From the NCBI GenBank assembly GCA_002404015.1, contig DHIW01000075.1, positions 824 to 20,593 of the forward strand: a stretch of DNA of 19,770 bases, given 5' to 3'. The position numbers and the translations under genes are program-made. Under the pieces are notes generated by a model. It did no database searches and was not told the origin of the DNA. It saw nothing but the letters and a program-made list of their open reading frames with translations. Positions 6,717 through 13,607 of the stretch are shown here, in pieces; within the stretch, counting starts at the first letter, position 1, and every line of letters begins with the position of its first letter. Origin of the DNA: Chloroflexi bacterium UBA4736 (lineage in GTDB: Bacteria; Chloroflexota; Dormibacteria; Dormibacterales; Dormibacteraceae).

Positions 6717-7558
6717 TAGGCGAGCTGCGCACGGCGCTGGCCGAGCAGGTCAAGCAACGGGTGCCCGAGGCCGACCTCCACGAGCGCGACCCGGACTTCA
6801 TCCGCGACTCCCTGCCCGGGATGTGGCTGCTGGCCAGCTTCTACTTCCGCGCCGACGTGAGCGGCATGGAGAACGTCCCTGAGTCGGGGCCGGTGCTGCT
6901 GGTGGGCAACCACTCGGGCGGCAACATGGCTCCTGACGCCTTCGTGTTCGGCCTGGCCTTCAACACGTACTTCGGGGTGGAAAGGGCCTTCCACCAGCTC
7001 GCGCACAACCTCGTGATGCTGGTGCCCTGGCTGGGCTTCCTGCGCAAGCTGGGCACCGTGGCCGCCTCGCACGAGAATGCGCGCAAGCTGTTGCGCGGGG
7101 GGGCCGCGGTCCTGGTCTACCCGGGCGGGGACTACGAGGTGCACAGGCCGACCTGGGACTCAGCGAAGGTGGACTTCGGCGGCCGCACAGGTTTCATCAA
7201 GCTGGCCCTCGATGAGGGCGTGCCGATTGTCCCGGTCGTCTCGCTGGGAGGCCAGGAAACCGCCCTCTTCCTCTCTCGAGGCGAGCGCCTGGCCCGGCTG
7301 CTCGGCCTCGACCGGATGTTCCGGCTGAAGGTCCTGCCGATCTCGCTGGCCCTTCCTTGGGGTCTTAACATCGGCGATTTCCTGGGCCACCTGCCGCTGC
7401 CTTCCAAGATCACGATCCGGGTGCTGAAGCCGCTCGACATGCGCCGGCGGTTCGGCCCCCAACCCGACCCTGAACGCGTGTATCGGCACCTGATGCGCAT
7501 CATGCAGAGGGAACTGGACGCGTTGGCAGCCGAGCGCACGCTGCCGCTAGTCGGATGA
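6713..7558 (+). CDS. Lysophospholipid acyltransferase-family protein (PlsC/DGAT-like)
   Basis: The 281-residue protein carries the LPLAT acyl-acceptor motif in the DGAT/MGAT-like variant GNHSGGNMAPD (N66-H67...D75), in place of the classical NHxxxxD. The YPGGDYE motif (about 136-142) corresponds to the FPEG/EGTR region, and GFIKLALDEGVPIVPVVSLGGQE is the usual third block. It should transfer acyl groups from acyl-CoA or acyl-ACP to a lyso-lipid or diacylglycerol-like acceptor at the membrane. The GTG at 6713 overlaps the lipase stop (GTGA) and is preferred to the TTG at 6683. The 3' end overlaps the next gene in ATGA. Family is confident, acceptor unknown. Confidence 0.87.
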   Translation: MIGELRTALAEQVKQRVPEADLHERDPDFIRDSLPGMWLLASFYFRADVSGMENVPESGPVLLVGNHSGGNMAPDAFVFGLAFNTYFGVERAFHQLAHNLVMLVPWLGFLRKLGTVAASHENARKLLRGGAAVLVYPGGDYEVHRPTWDSAKVDFGGRTGFIKLALDEGVPIVPVVSLGGQETALFLSRGERLARLLGLDRMFRLKVLPISLALPWGLNIGDFLGHLPLPSKITIRVLKPLDMRRRFGPQPDPERVYRHLMRIMQRELDALAAERTLPLVG

Positions 7559-7989
7559 AGGTCGAGCAGAGCGTGGTCGTCCACGCGCCCCGGCAGCGGA
7601 TCTGGCGGTTGGTGGCCGAGCCGGCGCGCTATCCGCGCATCCTGGAGGGCACGACCTGGCGGTCGCACAACGGCCACCGCGGGCTGGGCGCCCGCTACGA
7701 CGTCCGCACCCGGGTCGGCTCGGCCCAGGTGGGCGGGCAGGTCGAGGTGAGCGAGCTGGAGCCCGGCTACGACCTGGCCTGGGTCTCGGTGACCGGCCTG
7801 GACCAGCGCGGCCGCTGGCGGCTGCGGGAACACCCTGCGGGGGGCATCGAGGTGACCCTGCGGCTCCGCTACGCCTCCCCGGGCGGCCTCCTCGGCCTGC
7901 TCGCCGACCTCACCTCCTCGGCCCTGGTCCGAGCCCGGATGCGGGAGTGGCTGGACCATCTCAAGACGCTGGCTGAGGCAAGAGCCTGA
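7555..7989 (+). CDS. SRPBCC-family (START-like) protein
   Basis: The 144-residue protein begins MKVEQSVVVHAPRQRIWRLVAEPARYPRILEGT, the typical first strand and helix pair of polyketide cyclase/dehydrase-type SRPBCC domains. It ends with the long C-terminal helix SALVRARMREWLDHLKTLAEA that closes the hydrophobic cavity. These folds bind lipids, polyketides or other hydrophobic ligands. Its place between an acyltransferase and a membrane protein, with ATGA and TGATG overlaps on either side, favours a lipid-binding or lipid-transfer role, which is inference from context. No catalytic residues are visible. Confidence 0.82.
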   Translation: MKVEQSVVVHAPRQRIWRLVAEPARYPRILEGTTWRSHNGHRGLGARYDVRTRVGSAQVGGQVEVSELEPGYDLAWVSVTGLDQRGRWRLREHPAGGIEVTLRLRYASPGGLLGLLADLTSSALVRARMREWLDHLKTLAEARA

Positions 7990-9824
7990 TGGGCAACCTC
8001 CTGAGCCCGCAGGCCCTCGGCGGCTCGTTCGCTCTCCAGACCGCCCGACCGCTCGAGTGGCTGTTCGTCGCGGCCGCTCTGGGCATGTTCGGCGCCGGAG
8101 CCGCCCTGTTCTATTGGCGCGGCGGTCGGGACATGGCGGGCAGCCGGCGCATCCCCGATCGCCTGGCAGCGGGCCTCGAGGCCCTGAGCGGCCTGCCGGC
8201 CTGGTCGGCCGCCGGGGTGCTGATCGGCCTCTGGGCGCTGATCGTGGCCTATGTCGGATTCGTCTGGGACGTTGCCTGGCACGCCGACACCGGCCGCGAC
8301 CCGGAGCTCTTCACGGTTCCCCACACGCTGATCATCATGGGGCTCGGCGGCATGGCGCTGGCGGCCCTGGCTGCCGTCGCCCTCGCCACCCTGCGGCGGG
8401 CCGAGTCCGGCTGGCGCTGGCGCCGGTTCCGAGTGCCCTACTCCGCCCTTCCGCTCTTCCTGCTCGGGATGGGCGCGCTGACGGGCTTCCCCCTGGACGA
8501 CGTGTGGCACGCGGCCTACGGCATCGACGTCACGATGTGGAGCCCCACCCACCAGCTGATGATCGGGGGCGCCTCCCTGTCGCCCCTCGCCATCTGGCTG
8601 ATGCTGACCGAGGCCGGCGCCCGCCGCGGCGGCCCGGGAGGCCGGCTCCGGCTGGCCCTGCCAGGCGCCGTGCTCATCGGCCTGTCCACCTTCCAACTGG
8701 AGTACGACATGGGCATCCCCCAGTGGCAGGCCCTGTTCCAGCCGGTCCTGATCGCCGCCGCCGCCGCGATCGGCCTGGTGGCGGCCCGGGCTGCCCTGGG
8801 CAGGGGCGGCGCGCTCGTGGCCGTCGTGGGCTTCATGGTCCTTCGCATCCTGGTCGCACTCCTGGTCGGACCCGGACTGCACCACACCCTGCCGCGTTTC
8901 CCGCTGTACCTCGGCGAGGCGGCGGTCGTGGAGATCGCCTTCGCGGTGTTGGGCAGCGCTCGGCCGATCTGGCGGGCGCTGGTGGCAGGCGCGCTGGTGG
9001 GCACGGTCGGGCTGGCGACGGAGTGGGCGTGGACCCACCTCTGGTTCACGAATGCCTGGCAGCCCAGCCTCCTGCCCTACCTGTGGATCGCCGTGGCGGC
9101 GGCCATCGCCGGCTCGGTGGTCGGCCTGGCCGCCGGCCAGGTGCTGGCCGGCCGGCGCCCGGAGGTGCCCTTCCCGATGGTGGCCGGGGCGCTTGTGGTC
9201 CTGGCGTTCCTGGTCGCCTTCCACCTGCCGGCCCGCCAGGCCGGGCCCGGCCGGGTCACGATCGAGACCGCGGCGGCCGGGCCCGCCTCGCTGGTCACGA
9301 ACCGCGACGGCACGCCGACTGTACGCCGCGACGTCACCTTGGCGCTCACGGTCGAGCCACCGGACGCCGTGCTGGACGCCGACTGGTTCAACGTGACCGC
9401 CTGGCAGGGCGGGCCGCCGGTTCAGCACCTGCGGCTGGTCCGGACTTCGCCCGGCCACTACCGGGCCGAGGGCGTGGTACCTACCGGGGGGAACTGGAAG
9501 AGCCTGATCATGCTGGGCCGGGGGGACGTGGTCGCGGCGGTGCCTGTGGCGATGCCGGCCGACCCCGCCTACGGGCTCGGCGAGATACCGCCGCCGGACC
9601 AGCGCACGGCTGCCTTCTCGCCCGCCAGCAGCTACCTGATGCGCGAGTTCCGAGGCGGTTCGCCCTGGCCCGCCTACGTCGCCACCGGCGCCTTCATCGT
9701 GATCGTCCTGGCCTGGGTCGCCGGGCTGGGGCTCGCCTTCCGGGCCGCGGGACGCCTGTTCGAGCCGGGCCCCGCGGCGCCGCGGCGATCACGGCGGAAG
9801 CTCTCCCGCCCGCGCGTCACCTAA
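7989..9824 (+). CDS. Polytopic membrane protein with duplicated Asp/His motif
   Basis: I do not recognise a named family for this 611-residue protein. It has about 12 hydrophobic helices in residues 22-412, a non-membrane region at 413-559, one further helix at 562-588 and a basic tail (RRSRRK). Two equally spaced D-x3-H-x5-D-x7-H motifs occur at D94/H98/D104/H112 and D170/H174/D180/H188. They are exactly 76 residues apart, each bridging the end of one helix and the start of the next, as expected for a duplicated helical hairpin with possible metal ligands. The non-membrane part has a beta-sandwich feel (SPGHYRAEGVVPTGGNWKSLIML), weakly like YtkA/FixH-type domains. It is the last gene of the lipase-acyltransferase-SRPBCC operon, joined by a TGATG overlap, so an envelope-lipid or metalloenzyme role is possible but unproven. 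Confidence 0.8.
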   Translation: MGNLLSPQALGGSFALQTARPLEWLFVAAALGMFGAGAALFYWRGGRDMAGSRRIPDRLAAGLEALSGLPAWSAAGVLIGLWALIVAYVGFVWDVAWHADTGRDPELFTVPHTLIIMGLGGMALAALAAVALATLRRAESGWRWRRFRVPYSALPLFLLGMGALTGFPLDDVWHAAYGIDVTMWSPTHQLMIGGASLSPLAIWLMLTEAGARRGGPGGRLRLALPGAVLIGLSTFQLEYDMGIPQWQALFQPVLIAAAAAIGLVAARAALGRGGALVAVVGFMVLRILVALLVGPGLHHTLPRFPLYLGEAAVVEIAFAVLGSARPIWRALVAGALVGTVGLATEWAWTHLWFTNAWQPSLLPYLWIAVAAAIAGSVVGLAAGQVLAGRRPEVPFPMVAGALVVLAFLVAFHLPARQAGPGRVTIETAAAGPASLVTNRDGTPTVRRDVTLALTVEPPDAVLDADWFNVTAWQGGPPVQHLRLVRTSPGHYRAEGVVPTGGNWKSLIMLGRGDVVAAVPVAMPADPAYGLGEIPPPDQRTAAFSPASSYLMREFRGGSPWPAYVATGAFIVIVLAWVAGLGLAFRAAGRLFEPGPAAPRRSRRKLSRPRVT

Positions 9825-9916
9825 CAGGTCTGTCAGCGGGGCGAAGAGGCGGCGGAGCGCCAGCCGGGCGCGGCGACCGACCCTTTGCCGCTCCTAAAGA
9901 GGGGATGGCGCCGTAA

Positions 9917-10014
9917 GGGCGGGCTCCGCCCGCCCGTATGAGTCCCTCATCCCAACGCCGACCAACGTCTGTTGAGGGAAGGGGGCTCGTGGGGGAAACA
10001 AGCTTGTTTCCCCC
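9917..10014 (-). repeat. Structured intergenic repeat, diverged relative of the right-end repeats
   Basis: Read on the minus strand, it begins 8 nt after the Smr-gene stop. It contains hairpin 1, a perfect inverted repeat with 12-nt arms GGGGGAAACAAG (10014-10003) and its complement (10002-9991). The word ACGTTGGT (9968-9961) and the word GGGACT (9946-9941) follow. Hairpin 2 is GGGCGGGC (9935-9928), loop GGA, GCCCGCCC (9924-9917). Order and spacing match the tandem repeats at 19473-19770 apart from about 12 bp missing after hairpin 1. The hairpin-2 arms differ by paired changes that keep base pairing. It may act as a terminator for the Smr gene and for the convergent membrane-protein gene ending at 9824. 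The remaining 9825-9916 stretch is GC-rich with no gene. Confidence 0.65.
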
Positions 10015-10022
10015 GCGCCTGA

Positions 10023-10361
10023 TTAGCGATAGGTACGGCGGGGCTCGTCCGACCAGGTTTCGCGGCGCGCGTTCTGGGGTCGCTTGAGGGTGAGCACGAT
10101 CGACCCCGCCTTCTCCCAGGCCTGGTCGCGGGCGGCGTAGGTGTCGAAGGCCCCCTGCCGGACCATCCGGCGGAGCTCCCATTTGATTCGGCCGCGACCT
10201 TCGGTGACCTCTTCCTCCACGTCTGCCGCGCCGTGCACCAGCTCGATGGAGTCGAGGCCGTTGTTGTAGGCCTCCGCAACCCGGCGCAGGGCCAGGCTGA
10301 CCGCCGTCCTGACGTCGTGGCCGTGGAGGTCCACGGTCGATGTGCGGGTCTTGCGAGCCAT
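10023..10361 (-). CDS. Small Smr-domain protein
   Basis: The 112-residue product has the Smr (small MutS-related) core near its N-terminus. STVDLHGHDVRTAVSLALRRVAEAYNNGL carries the DLHG motif, and SIELVHGAADVEEEVTEGRGRIKWELRRMV corresponds to the HGxG/G-x-L region, here the variant HGAA. Stand-alone Smr proteins are nicking endonucleases or RNA/DNA binders. Because the canonical second motif HGxG has become HGAA, activity is uncertain. I chose the ATG at 10361; an upstream in-frame ATG at 10412 would add 17 residues of non-conserved sequence. The stop is followed after 8 nt by hairpin 1 of the structured repeat. The ATG overlaps, in CATG, the ATG of the possible permease relic on the opposite strand. 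Confidence 0.72.
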   Translation of the reverse strand: MARKTRTSTVDLHGHDVRTAVSLALRRVAEAYNNGLDSIELVHGAADVEEEVTEGRGRIKWELRRMVRQGAFDTYAARDQAWEKAGSIVLTLKRPQNARRETWSDEPRRTYR

Positions 10362-10494
10362 GCGCCTAAGTGTGCGGTACCTGCTGGCGCTGGCGTCCTC
10401 GACCAAGTACATCGTGACCGGGGGCGTTCTGCTGGCGGCCGTCACAATCGACGCCCTCGCCCGCCAGGGTAGGGAGGCCTCGGGCCCGGCCTGA
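10360..10494 (+). pseudogene. Possible relic of a sugar ABC-transporter permease C-terminus (44 aa)
   Basis: The 44-codon frame reads MRLSVRYLLALASSTKYI, then a hydrophobic segment VTGGVLLAAVTIDALARQG and a short polar tail. This looks like the last transmembrane helix and tail of RbsC/XylH/MmsB-type sugar permeases, which commonly end with a KYIVTG-LLLAVxxDxLxRRR-like pattern. Nothing upstream in frame extends the similarity, since that DNA is antisense to the Smr gene. I therefore read it as a remnant of a decayed or rearranged transporter operon, or as a genuine single-helix small membrane protein. Its ATG overlaps the divergent Smr ATG and there is no ribosome-binding sequence, which argues against a working gene. 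The region 10495-10836 holds nothing I can support beyond a 10-bp direct repeat CAGGTCCGGC (10620-10629 and 10672-10681) on either side of a TACAGT -10-like word (10664-10669). Confidence 0.35.
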
Positions 10495-10836
10495 GCCCGA
10501 CCGCAGATCGGATCGGCGAGAGGCGGCTGGTCGGACTCAGCCACCACGAGACCTTGATGCGACCGGCTCGTTCGGCCGGAGCCAGGTTGACGACCTCGTG
10601 CTGCGCTTGTCCTACCCGTCAGGTCCGGCTCGACCCTTGTGCGCGCAATTCCTGAGAGCGGCGTACAGTGACAGGTCCGGCCGGGACCGCTCCGTAGCCC
10701 TCTCAGCGTTCCAACCTCTAGCAGGGCCGCCAATCCTCGCAACCCCGATGGGCAGAAAGGCGATAGACGCATCGGTTACAGATCCACCCGGCCGACCGGC
10801 GCGGCAGGCGACCCCAGCCTTCCGACCACTGTCGTC

Positions 10837-12597
10837 GTGAGAGAGGCGCTGGGCGACATCGTGGCCGCCTGCGAGCTGCGCGAGGGGTCCCGCGTTGGGA
10901 TCCCGGGGCGCCCCCACCACTACCGAAGCGTTCTCCGCGACCAGATCGGCAACGTCTGGACGTGCAAGCACGAGCACGCCGACCAGGACGACGCCCACGC
11001 CTGCGCCAAGGCCGAGTACGAGCGCCGGGTCGAGTCCGGCGAGATCAAGACGCGGGGGCGCCGCAAGCCGGTCGATCGGACCTCCAACGGGGCCCAACCG
11101 CCCGCCGCGACCACCACCGAGCCGCCTCCGGAGGCCGCCGTCGAGCCCACCTCTGAACCGGAGATGCGCCGGGCCAGGGATGCGGCCGCGCTGGGGGACG
11201 GCCTCCTTGGGGTCTTCTGCACCAACGCGGCGTCCCAGATCATCGACGCCAACCCCGCCATCCTTCGCATCCTCGGCTGCGACTGGGCGTACCTGAAGGG
11301 CAAGACGTTCGAAGAGATCACGCATCCCGAGGACACCTGGATCGCCCATAACGCGTTCGAGAAGCTGCGCTCCGGGGCCAAGGAGCACTCGACCTATGAG
11401 AAGCGCTTCCTGGCCGCCGACGGCACGCCTGTCCTCTGCGCGGTCAGGATCTCGGGCATCGGCATGCGCGGCGAGCTGGCGGGCGTCGTCGTCATGGTCG
11501 CCGATCTGACGGAGCGGCCGGAGAACCCGGCCGCCGGCCAGCTCCCCGAGCTGCTGAGGAAGGTCCTGGCCACCGCCCCCATGCTCCTGTTCGCGTACGA
11601 CATGGACGGGATCATCACTCTCTGCGAGGGCCGCGGCTGCGAAGAACTGCTCGGCGAAGGCGACCTCGTCGGCCGCCCGATCTGGGAGCTTTTCGCAGGC
11701 CAGGAAGGCGTCGACCAGCAATTCCGGCGGGGTCTGGCCGGCGAGTCGGGCGACGTGAATTTCACGCTCGGCAAAGTCCAGTTCAAGTGCCAGTACCAGC
11801 CGATCTGGGATGCCGAGCACACCCGGCTCGGGGTGTCGGGTGTGGCGCTCGATGTAACGGAGCTCCTGCAGGTAGGCGAGGAGAACGCGCAGCTGTCGAA
11901 CTTTCTGGCCGCGATGAGCCACGAGCTGAGAACGCCGCTTACCACGATCCTGGGCTTTGCCCAGCTGCTGGCCGATGAGAGCCTCGGCACGCTCACCGAC
12001 CGCCAGAAGCGCTACGTCCAGCACATCGACGGCGGCGGGCACCAGCTCCTGAGCCTGGTGAACGACATCCTCGACCTGTCCAAGGTCAAGGCCGGTCAGA
12101 TGACGCTGGCCGACGACCCGCTGGACGCGCGCGAGGTGCTGCACACGGCGGCCGTGCAGGTCGGCGCGCTGGCCGAGTCCAAGGGCATCGAGATGGTCGA
12201 GCGGCCCGGCCCGGCGATCCGCTTCATCGCGGACGGGCGGCGCGTCCACCAGATCCTTCTGAACCTGCTGTCGAACGCCCTCAAGTTCACACCTACGGGC
12301 GGCACGATCGAGGTGTCCGGGCGGGCGGGCGGCGCTACCGACGTCATCCTGTCGGTTACAGACACGGGGAGCGGCATCCCCCCGGACCAGCTGGAGGGGA
12401 TGTTCGACGAGTATCGGCAGGCGGACGGTCGGCAGGGGCCCAACCGCGAAGGGACCGGCCTGGGCCTGGCACTGAGCCGGCGCTTCGCCATCCGGATGGG
12501 CGGCCGCCTCGAGGCCGAGAGCGAGGAGGGGGTGGGCAGCACTTTCCGGCTCACACTGCCCGACGGATCGGCCCCGCTCGAGAGGGTCAGCAGCTAA
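10837..12597 (+). CDS. PAS-PAS sensor histidine kinase (orphan)
   Basis: This 586-residue soluble sensor kinase has no membrane helices. The N-terminus (residues 41-58) has a C-x-H-x-H...H-x-C cluster (WTCKHEHADQDDAHACA), a possible metal-binding or degenerate zinc-ribbon motif. A Pro/Thr-rich linker (80-110) follows. A PAS domain spans about 118-225 and a second about 238-345. The HisKA phosphoacceptor is SHELRTPL (His362), and the HATPase_c domain shows the N box LLNLLSNALKF (Asn476-Asn480), G1 DTGSGI (509-514) and G2 GTGLGLALS (539-547). It autophosphorylates on His362 in response to a cytoplasmic cue and passes phosphate to a response regulator. None is encoded here, so the partner is elsewhere. 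The GTG at 10837 is the likely start, without a clear ribosome-binding site. The gene converges on the transglutaminase operon. Confidence 0.92.
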   Translation: MREALGDIVAACELREGSRVGIPGRPHHYRSVLRDQIGNVWTCKHEHADQDDAHACAKAEYERRVESGEIKTRGRRKPVDRTSNGAQPPAATTTEPPPEAAVEPTSEPEMRRARDAAALGDGLLGVFCTNAASQIIDANPAILRILGCDWAYLKGKTFEEITHPEDTWIAHNAFEKLRSGAKEHSTYEKRFLAADGTPVLCAVRISGIGMRGELAGVVVMVADLTERPENPAAGQLPELLRKVLATAPMLLFAYDMDGIITLCEGRGCEELLGEGDLVGRPIWELFAGQEGVDQQFRRGLAGESGDVNFTLGKVQFKCQYQPIWDAEHTRLGVSGVALDVTELLQVGEENAQLSNFLAAMSHELRTPLTTILGFAQLLADESLGTLTDRQKRYVQHIDGGGHQLLSLVNDILDLSKVKAGQMTLADDPLDAREVLHTAAVQVGALAESKGIEMVERPGPAIRFIADGRRVHQILLNLLSNALKFTPTGGTIEVSGRAGGATDVILSVTDTGSGIPPDQLEGMFDEYRQADGRQGPNREGTGLGLALSRRFAIRMGGRLEAESEEGVGSTFRLTLPDGSAPLERVSS

Positions 12598-12672
12598 GGC
12601 AAACGGTGGCTGGCGCTCGGTCCTCTCGGGCTAACTGATCGGACAGCGCGGCTAACCGGTTTCGCCCAAGGA

Positions 12673-12705
12673 CCGCACAAATGTTTAGTGAAACCCATTG
12701 TGCGG
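12673..12705 (+). terminator. Inverted repeat after the histidine kinase gene
   Basis: CCGCACAA (12673-12680) and TTGTGCGG (12698-12705) form a perfect 8-bp stem around a 17-nt loop, 76 nt after the kinase stop. There is no following T-tract. It may be a Rho-independent-like or processing hairpin, or an operator-type site. The rest of the 12598-12782 gap holds no gene I can support. Confidence 0.4.
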
Positions 12706-12753
12706 CCCGACGATCTGGCTGATCCTGCTCGGGCCCACGATCTTCCAGCTCTT

Positions 12754-12778
12754 CGGGAAGGGCTTCTGAGCCTTCCCG
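12754..12778. terminator. Hairpin just after the transglutaminase operon's last stop
   Basis: CGGGAAGG (12754-12761) pairs with CCTTCCCG (12771-12778) around a 9-nt loop. On the minus strand it begins 5 nt after the stop of the transglutaminase gene, a good position for a terminator of the three-gene minus operon. It could also stop read-through from the kinase. No T-tract is present on either strand. Confidence 0.5.
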
Positions 12779-12782
12779 CCTG

Positions 12783-13607
12783 CTACCCGACCAGGCGGGT
12801 CCTGACGCTCACGTCCATGGTTCCCGTCGCAGCCCCCACGTACACGCCGCGGGTGGGGGCGGCGTCCCGGTAGTCGCGACCGACGGCGACCCTGACGTGG
12901 TTCTCAGAAGCTCGGATCGGATGCGTCGCGTCGTATCCCAGCCAGCCCCGGCCCGGAATCCAGGCCTCGGCCCAGGCGTGTGACGCGCCCACGGTGACGC
13001 CGCCCTCGCCGGGCACGTAGATGTAGCCGCTGACATAGCGGGCCGGGATGCCCAACGCGCGGGCGGTGGCGAGGAAGAGGTGAGCGAAGTCCTGGCAGAC
13101 GCCCGCCCGCAGGCGCAGCACCTCGTCGACCGCGCTGTACACGGTGGTCACGGCGGGGTCGTACGTGAAATCGCGGCTGATCGCGACCGTCAGCTCGTCG
13201 AGCGCGGCCTCCACCGCCGGGCCGCTCCCGAGGTCGGTCGGGCTGAACGGGTGGGCCAGCCGGCGTACGGCCGGTACGTCGAGCACCGGCGGGCGGTAGC
13301 GCAAGAAGTCCTGGACCAGGCCGGCGTCGCGGCCAGGGCCCTGGCCGTCGCCCCGGCCGGTTTCGACGAGGGAGCGGCTGGTGACCCGCAGCCGCTGGTG
13401 GTCGCGCAGCAGGTTGAAGTAGTGGGAGAGGTTGCCGTAACCGTCCTGGAAGCTGTGCACCTCCACGCGGGGGCTGACCTCCAGCTTGAAGCCCAGCCCG
13501 CGCTGACCGTGACCGTCCGGTGGTTGCAGGCGCACCTCCATGACTGTTTCGGAGATCGGCGCCGAGTACTCGAAGCGGGTCGTGTGTACGATCTCGAACC
13601 GTCTCAT
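12783..13607 (-). CDS. Transglutaminase-like cysteine peptidase-fold protein (COG1305), copy 1
   Basis: The 274-residue protein has the bacterial transglutaminase N-terminal beta domain (MRRFEIVHTTRFEYSAPISETVMEVRLQP) followed by the papain-like core. The catalytic triad is complete: Cys171 in RAGVCQDFAH, His210 in GASHAWAEAW and Asp226 in GYDATHP. These proteins may cleave or transfer at peptide or isopeptide bonds, and the substrate is unknown. Its ATG overlaps the stop of the alpha-E gene (ATGA), making it the last gene of the operon ATP-grasp, alpha-E, transglutaminase. This association is established for COG2308/COG2307/COG1305. A cytoplasmic location is likely, as no signal peptide is present. 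Confidence 0.9.
   Translation of the reverse strand: MRRFEIVHTTRFEYSAPISETVMEVRLQPPDGHGQRGLGFKLEVSPRVEVHSFQDGYGNLSHYFNLLRDHQRLRVTSRSLVETGRGDGQGPGRDAGLVQDFLRYRPPVLDVPAVRRLAHPFSPTDLGSGPAVEAALDELTVAISRDFTYDPAVTTVYSAVDEVLRLRAGVCQDFAHLFLATARALGIPARYVSGYIYVPGEGGVTVGASHAWAEAWIPGRGWLGYDATHPIRASENHVRVAVGRDYRDAAPTRGVYVGAATGTMDVSVRTRLVG

Noticed and set aside
7869..9458. 529-codon open frame on the minus strand
   Set aside because: It is antisense to the membrane-protein gene, with Arg/Gly/His/Gln-rich composition and no domain. Such long shadow frames are common at this GC content.
8057..9916. 619-codon plus-strand frame in a second phase
   Set aside because: It overlaps the membrane-protein gene in another phase and encodes Arg/Pro/Gly-rich sequence without recognisable features.
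10612..12249. 545-codon open frame on the minus strand
   Set aside because: It lies opposite the histidine kinase, whose motifs are unmistakable on the plus strand. The product is low-complexity Leu/Arg/Gly/Asp-rich.
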